The notes beneath the pieces were generated by a model, which saw nothing but the letters and a program-made list of their open reading frames with translations, did no database searches and had not been told where the DNA came from. From NCBI GenBank assembly GCA_963576785.1, contig OY756146.1, positions 1,116,001 to 1,180,000 of the forward strand: a stretch of DNA of 64,000 bases, read 5' to 3'. Source of the stretch: Chlorophyllum brunneum. Its lineage: Eukaryota > Basidiomycota > Agaricomycetes > Agaricales > Agaricaceae. This document shows positions 58,034 to 64,000 of the stretch, one piece after another. The position numbers were made by a program, and so were the translations under genes. Numbering within the stretch: the first letter of the stretch is position 1; the number at the start of each line of letters is the position of its first letter.

Positions 58034-61000
58034 CCTACACGCACAAAGCATCCATTCAAAAGAATTCACTCGGATTTAGTTGAACTTCCGATTCTTTCTT
58101 ACCATAAATTTAAATGGGTCATGACCATAACGGACGACTTTTCCTCTCATGGATGAATTCACTTTCTCCATAAGAAATCAGAAGCAGCAGAAGAAATGAA
58201 AAATTTCATTGCCCTAATTCAGACTCAATACGAGACTAAATTAAAATATCTCTGCACTGATAGAGGAGGAGAGTATGCAACTGACGAGTTGTAATCTCAT
58301 TTGTGCTCATTAGGGATCATACATGAGACCAGTGCACTGCACATACACCAACAAAATGGTTGAGTGGAACGCTTGAACCGAACTCTAATGGATAAAGCAG
58401 AAGCCATGCAGCATCATGCTTGTATTTCTGATGGTTGGTGGGAGTTTTCTATAGATCATGCGATACATATCTATAATAAAACACTGGTATCACAGCTCAT
58501 GTGGAAAACACCTTATGAAGTGTTGAATCAGAAGATTCCAGACATCTCCAAAGAGAGAGTCTTTGGCTGCGGTGCTTATGTCTTTTTCCCAAAAGAGATA
58601 AGAGACAATAAACTGACAGCAAAGTCAGAACTCATGATTTTCCTTGGTTGGACATCAGATAGGAAAAACTATCGTTTCATGAGGCACCTAAATGGAAATG
58701 TAATCTATACATCTCCAACAGCTGTATTCAGCGAAGAACACTTCCCTAAATGTGTTGGGAAGAAGCGAGAAGAATGGATGAACCAACCATCATCTTCTAC
58801 TTCTCCAAGCACACCTTCAGAAGTTATTGTCTTCCATGCTCCAGATCCATCTACTGGCTTACCTTTTGATAAACTACCAAGCCCTATTCCCTGAACTTCT
58901 CCCGAAAGTTCTCTGGAAGACAGGACTTATAGATCTGTACATGGACAAATTCCAACTCCTTTCTCTGAACCTAAAAAGAATAAAGGAAAGGGAAAAGCAC
59001 CGAATATCGACACTGATGTTTAGAAGGAGTGGGATAGTATTGTGCAAAACATTCTCTTTCCACCAAGAGAAGCACAAACACCAGAAGACGATGACAGTGA
59101 TGGATTATCATACACTGATCCACCTAATCACCCTGAAGGTCCAAACCATCCGCCTTCTCAAAGAGATGATCCAGATGTACAACCATTCATACCCTATACC
59201 CCTGTCGAAGATGATCGGGATGCTGGTCCTTCTGTACCATGAGGTCACTCGGATCAAATACCAATTCCTGAAATACCTCAGAGACCACAAAGAACCAGAA
59301 AAGTACCTGAACGTCCAGGAAACTTCTATGGTTCTACAAAGCATCTGACCAAAATACTCCAGGACTATGAGATGTTCCAACCTCCTAAGTCGAAACTAAC
59401 AAGTTCTACAAGTAGACTTGTTAGATAAATTCAATCAGAGGCTTCCAAACCTGGAATAATCGATAGACGTTCTCAGCATGAAGCTTCTACATTAGAAGAC
59501 TTATGCAGAGAAGGAGGAGTAGGGATGATTGATTATCTGTGCACTCAAAAAGTCGAATCACCATTAGTTCCTATTTTTTTCAAGGATCTAAATCGACTAC
59601 CATCAGAAGAGAAATCTAAATGGTGGAAAGCATGCTTAGAAGAGTTAAATTCACTCAAAGAAAGACATGTTTATGACTTAGCTAAACTTCCGCCTGGAAG
59701 AAAAGCTGTCAAAAATAGATGGGTCTTTACACCTAAATCAGACGGTCGATACCATGCTCGACTAGTAGCAAAAGGATTCTCTCAGATAGAGGGAATTGAT
59801 TATGATGAACTATTTTCACCAGTAGTCCGTTATGAGACAGCACGACTCATATTTGCAGTCGCTGTCCTCAACGATTGGGAGATGCTCAGTTTAGATGTTA
59901 AAACTGCTTATCTCTACGGAAAACTGGATGAAGAACTCTATATGGAACTTCCAGAAGGTTTCAATACAGGTCATGGTAATTTGGTTTGGAAATTAAACTG
60001 AGCCATTTATGGACTAAAGCAATCCGGACGACAATGGTGGAAGGAATTGACTAAGTCAATGACCAACCTAGGATTTGTCCGATCCAAACTAAATACTGGA
60101 GTCTATTATTACTACGACCCTGAAACCAAAGAGCTTATTATAGCTCTGGTCTATGTAGATGACTCAATGTTCGTTGGAATTAGAGGCTCTAGACTTCTAC
60201 ATGAGAAGCGAACACTCTTTATGAAGAAATGGGAATGCCGAGACCTTGGTCCAACCAAAGAGTTTCTTGGCATGAAAATTTTGCGAAATCCTATAAACCA
60301 ATCAATCACCCTAGACCAAATGGATTATCTAGGAAAAGTACTTGATCAATTTAAAGTAATTGGAAAAGAAGAAATCCCATTACCAAATGGATTTATCTTC
60401 AAATCCAATACAGGAAAAGTGACACCTGACTTCATAAAGAGGTATCAACAGTTAGTAGGATCAGTTATGTATCTGATGATAGGCAGTTGGCCCAACATAG
60501 CTTTTGCCACTGTCAAATTATCACAACATATGACCAATCCCACTAAAGTGCATTATAATGCAGGCCTACATCTGCTAAAGTATCTTAATGCTACTCACAA
60601 ATATAGAATTACCTATAATGGAAGTTCTATGCAAGGCCTTAATGCATTTTCTGACTCTGATTGGGCTGGTGATCCAATTAGTCGTAAATTTGTAACTGGA
60701 TATTTCTGTTTATTAGCCAGTGGAGCTATCACTTGGTTAAGTAGGAAACAGAAAACTGTTGCATTATCTTCCACTGAAGCTGAGTATATGGCTTTGTCAG
60801 ATTGCAGTCGACAACTTGTTTGGACTGTCAATTTGTTGGAAGAAATTAGTATCCGATCATTAGCCCCTTATCTCTTCAGTGATAATGAGGGTTCAATATT
60901 TTGGGCCAAGAATCCAGTAACAGAAAAACGATCAAAACACGTCAACGTCAAATACCATTACATTCGTGATTTGGTAGAAGATGGAAAGATTGAAATATTC

Positions 61001-61102
61001 TCTGTGAAAGGCACTGAAAATCCTGCCGATATTCTCACAAAGAATTTAGACAAAATTAAATTCAATCTATTCCGACCTCACCTTGGCTTAACATTTGAGT
61101 GA
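58034..61102 (+). pseudogene. pol: Copia B integrase core, RT and RNase H with eight stops
   Basis: One continuous frame from the gypsy insertion point to its natural end at 61102, interrupted by in-frame stops at 58154, 58292, 58361, 58892, 59021, 59240, 59426 and 59999 (five TGA, two TAA, one TAG). Visible parts: integrase core (IHSDLVELP, YLCTDRGGEY, VERLNRTLM), Pro/Ser linker, RT (RWVFTPKSDGRYHARLVAKGF, YVDD box) and RNase H (KTVALSSTEAEYMALSDC). No frameshift was found, only stops. The same stops occur in copia C. Inert as a polymerase gene. Confidence 0.92.
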
Positions 61103-61123
61103 TTAAAACTCTATATCAATACA

Positions 61124-61136
61124 GAGCAAGGAGGAG
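61124..61136 (+). other. Polypurine tract of copia B
   Basis: GAGCAAGGAGGAG directly before the 3' LTR. Confidence 0.7.
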
Positions 61137-61708
61137 TGTTGAAGTTTCGGACATATTCTAGAAATAGACTATGAAGTCATTATGATAATAATAGACTGAT
61201 CTGTTACTTTCCAGTAACTTCATTCCGTAGTAACTTCCTATGAGTTGCTCTGCATACGATGAGAGTCATAAGTACTTGATAGATTATTCTACATAGTACC
61301 AATGACTAGATACTATGTTCCGCAGTACTCCGCAGGCACTACGCCGCAGTTAAAGGGAGTTATAAGAAACAATCCATGCAATACTAGTATTTTATGTAGT
61401 ATGACTCGTTTATGTTACAATATGTATATAAGCCCCATGTAGCAGACCTAAGTTCTGCATCTTGTTCAATCGAACAACTTCTTCATCATTGCCTATCTCT
61501 TTGAGTACAACACCTCAATCGACCTTATCGACTTTGACCTCTATCTGACTGACGTCAACCGCTTTATCAATAATATCTGTCTATCCGAACTACCTTACTA
61601 CAGGTATCAGATAGAAGCTTATTATCTTGGTGAGTAGACCCTACGTTCTCTCCCACTACGTTTACTGCTGCCCCCAGCAAACAACTCGTTACGGTCGTTT
61701 CCTCAACA
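61137..61708 (+). repeat. 3' LTR of copia B
   Basis: 572 bp, TGTTGA..TCAACA. The first ~375 bp match the 3' LTR of copia C (shared TGATAA, CTGTTAC, GACTCG and an extra A in CCTAAG). The last ~195 bp match the 5' LTR of B (CTCAATCGACC). Confidence 0.95.
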
Positions 61709-61713
61709 CCTGG
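61709..61713. repeat. Target-site duplication of copia B, right (CCTGG)
   Basis: Second copy of CCTGG, matching 47858-47862. Confidence 0.95.
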
Positions 61714-63565
61714 AGTCGCAGATGTCGTAGGTGACATCCTGAGCTGGTGCCATGAGGTCGTCGACCTCCTTCTCGCTCTCAAGCCGCTTGAAGGCTTCAT
61801 CTACCAATACTGTAAGTGTGGTAGGTTGCTAATAAGTGGTCTTGTTCTTCTGAGTAAGAGAGTATCTCTTACTCTGGAAGCACTCTGTTGGAGGGGAGGC
61901 CCTAGGAAGAGGAGGAAATTCCTTTTCATAGGTCCTTACAGCCGGAGCTACTATTTCCTCCCGAGGAGGAAGGTAGAATGGCTGAACCTCTCCAGGTTCA
62001 AGCGAGTCACCCCAGGCGACAGAGTCCATGCTTGGGATCTTTACCACATGGTACATAGCCAAATTAATTTTCATCCCAAATTTGGGAGAAACCAATAAGG
62101 TGTATGGTGAACCAAGGGGTAAGAGAAAAGAGAAGCGGATATGAGTCGTGTTAATATCAGGGTTACTATGCTTTAGAAACCATTGACTCACCCTCGTGTG
62201 TTCCTCACAGGTACAACCTGGGGGGTAACCAGAAGGAACCGAAGGTGCACTAGGAGGTATCACTAATCGTCCTTGTTGGGCATGGGGATGAGAGACCTCA
62301 TGCATTCGTCGATCATAACAATTGAGAGCACGTTTCTTCGCCATTTGCATTGGCGAAGGACCAGTGACGTGGTCACGCCAGGTGATCACCTGTTGGATCC
62401 ACAGTGAGTTTTCGAGTAGGGCAGTGAAACATACGTTTTGTGCTTTAGCATGTACCTTTTTCTCGAGCTCAGCACGAGCGTTCTCTTGTGCCTGCTGGAC
62501 CTTCTTGGGATTAACCCAAGTAAGCGGTTTTGGTCTCTCACTCACTAGTACATGAGTGGTTGGAGGAGCGGGAGTGGGAATAGGTCGAGGCGTGTCCATG
62601 CGCCTCATCAGGTCGAAGGGGGTCATCCCCAGACCAGTGAAGCGACAGACCACTGGTTCCGTGGCAGTGGCGAAGCCCGCCATGTGGGCCTGGGGTTTAT
62701 CCTGGTACTTCTTGGGCTTCTTCTTCTTCTTCTGGACGTTAATCCAGGTAGGAGTAGAAGGAGAAGGCTGAGGGGGCTGCCCACTCGGATTGGCAGGGTG
62801 GCGAGGACCTCTCGCAGGCTGGGCCCTGGTATCACCTCCAGGGTGGAAGCAGTTCCAGGGTGGTCCAGGGCGAGTCCTGGGGAGATTGCCCTGAGAGCGA
62901 GCTTGGTAGTTGGCGGTGGCGGCAAATGAAGCTTGTTGGTTAGACATGGAGGGTCTGGATCCTTCATGTCTTGACCATTCAGCATTTATAGCCTGCTGAA
63001 CTACCTCCCAGGTCATATCCACAACATCGTGATTATTCGCCAATGTTGTTTGTGCCACAGCATTCCAATCGGGTGGTAATGCGTTCAAAGCAATCATCAT
63101 ACCAAGAACTTCTGGCAATCTTACTTTAGCTGTTTTTAATTGAGAAGCCATTGTTCTCAATTCAGCTAGATCCATTGCTGGATCTTGATTCTCTGAAATG
63201 CGCTTTCACAGCATTCTTTGGAGAATTGAATACACCGCGGCAGGAGAAGGTATCCCAAAGTGGGTTTTCAAGTCATCCCAGAGGAATCCAGGAGCATCAT
63301 GCCCATGGAGTAACAGGGAATCAGGTAAGGTGCCATTAATAACAGCCAATGCCTGTCCTCTCAATTGTTCTCTCCTTCTATCTTCCTCCATTAAAGTGGT
63401 AGGATTTGTAGGAGAGAGATCCTGGTTTGTCACAGTCCATCCAGACTGGTCAGAACCAGTGACAGAAATGAGGGTTAGGGCATCCTGAAGCCTTCTAGAC
63501 CAGAACGCATAGTTCTTAGGCCCATTGAGCTTAGATAAACCAGCGACGATATTATTAGTGGACAT
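61709..63565 (-). pseudogene. gag: Copia C gag, interrupted
   Basis: Minus-strand frame starting MSTNNIVAGLSKLNGPKNY at 63565, clearly the same Gag as copia B but with many residue changes. It is broken by a TGA after LQRML (near 63,205; copia B has CGA there) and by a TAG near 61,829 (after KNKTTY). It ends at the copia B insertion, with the remainder resuming at 47858. The Lys run KKKKKPKK and the same Pro-rich middle are present. Not translatable as a whole. Confidence 0.88.
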
Positions 63566-63714
63566 AATATCTTCGTCGAGTGTATTTCTTTCCAGAAGAA
63601 AAATTCTCGTATTAGCAATGATCAAAATGCAAAGATCACTCTGTCAGGTAAAGCCCTATCATCCTATCTCGGTTAGAGGGAATGATAATGGTTTAACTAT
63701 CGGTAAGGCTACCG

Positions 63715-63726
63715 GGGCCCATAACC
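63715..63726 (-). promoter_or_regulatory. Primer-binding site of copia C
   Basis: GGGCCCATAACC on the plus strand, adjacent to the LTR end at 63727, i.e. the same initiator tRNA-Met anticodon-arm site as in copia B. Confidence 0.8.
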
Positions 63727-64000
63727 TGTTGAGAAAACGACCGTAACGAGTTGTTTGCTGGGGGCAGCAGTAAACGCAGTGGGAGAGAACGTAGGGTCTA
63801 CTCACCAAGATAATAAGCTTCTATCTGATACCTGTAGAAAGGTAATTCGGGTAGACAGATATTATTGATGAAGCAGTTAATGTCAGAGGAGTAGAGGTCA
63901 AAGTCGATTAAATCAATGGAGGTGTTGTACTCAAAGAGATAGGCAATGATGAAGAAGTTGTTCGATTGAACAAGATGCAGAACTAGGTCTGCTACATGGG
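63727..64000 (-). repeat. 5' LTR of copia C, partial
   Basis: 274 bp of the LTR from its U5 end (TGTTGAG on the plus strand); the rest lies beyond the window. It retains several CG pairs that are CA or TG in the 3' LTR of C. Confidence 0.93.

Larger units (their letters stand above)
47863..61708 (+). mobile_element. Copia B: Ty1/copia LTR retrotransposon nested in copia C
   Basis: Complete LTR-to-LTR element on the plus strand, flanked by CCTGG duplications, and split itself by the gypsy element at 51543-58033. Without the gypsy it is about 7.35 kb. It has a 571-bp 5' LTR, a primer site directly after it, one gag-pol frame, a polypurine tract and a 572-bp 3' LTR. Gag and protease are open, but a 1-nt deletion near 51521 and eight stops downstream disable it. 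Its two LTRs differ at around ten or more positions, unlike a recent insertion. Confidence 0.95.
43087..64000 (-). mobile_element. Copia C: Ty1/copia LTR retrotransposon, split by copia B
   Basis: Minus-strand element bounded on the left by its 3' LTR (43087-43658) and on the right by its 5' LTR, which begins at 63727 and runs off the window. Internal parts are 43659-47862 (late gag, protease, integrase, RT, RNase H) and 61709-63726 (gag and primer site). Copia B sits between them with the 5-bp duplication CCTGG on both sides, so the two parts rejoin within gag. It is the oldest member of the nest. C is not functional: it has in-frame stops, a 10-bp tandem duplication and an interrupted gag. 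The right target duplication is outside the window; the left flank is CCTGA. Confidence 0.92.

Noticed and set aside
58154..60001. In-frame stops read through or recoded in copia B
   Set aside because: All three stop types occur and every one fits simple C-to-T decay. No recoding signal is seen, and a frame deletion also exists upstream.

Overview
The window looks like nuclear DNA of a mushroom-forming basidiomycete (Agaricomycetes). Genes are cut by many very short GT..AG introns (mostly about 45-60 nt). There are several F-box/leucine-rich proteins of the kind expanded in mushrooms. A TKL-like kinase-fold protein carries a fungal MLKL-NTD-like front domain. Typical fungal housekeeping genes sit side by side: ATG11, a PP1 phosphatase, a complex I B18 subunit, a sugar transporter and an acid sphingomyelinase. 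No rRNA, tRNA or CRISPR array was recognised.

Host part, 1-43,086. In order: a truncated F-box gene (-); a multi-exon MLKL-NTD-like plus (pseudo)kinase gene (+); a zinc alcohol dehydrogenase (-); a two-RRM protein with a long disordered tail (+); about 3 kb with no supported gene; an acid sphingomyelinase-like phosphodiesterase (+); an F-box gene (-); an NDUFB7-like complex I subunit of 77 residues rebuilt from four small exons (+); a second F-box-like gene (-); ATG11 (+); an MFS sugar transporter (+); about 4.3 kb with no supported gene; the PP1 catalytic subunit (-); a 1,468-residue protein with a split PH domain (-); then a gene-poor approach to the repeats.

Repeat part, 43,087-64,000. 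Three LTR retrotransposons are nested. The oldest, copia C, lies on the minus strand and runs off the right edge. A second copia of the same family, copia B, is inserted on the plus strand into the gag of C, with target duplication CCTGG. A full-length Ty3/gypsy chromovirus is inserted in the integrase region of B, with target duplication CCTAC; its two 300-bp LTRs look identical, so it is recent. The gypsy element has intact gag and pol, a chromodomain, a third ORF of 278 codons of unknown function between pol and the 3' LTR, and a primer-binding site complementary to a 12-nt stretch of its own LTR just downstream of the TATA box. That is the arrangement expected of Tf1/sushi-type self-priming. 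The copia family instead has a primer-binding site matching the anticodon arm of initiator tRNA-Met.

Both copia copies are dead. They share eight in-frame stops, each explained by a C-to-T change in CGA, CAA or CAG. The 3' LTR of B matches the LTR of C in U3 better than it matches its own 5' LTR, which points to a gene-conversion tract of about 3.6 kb between the two inverted copies.
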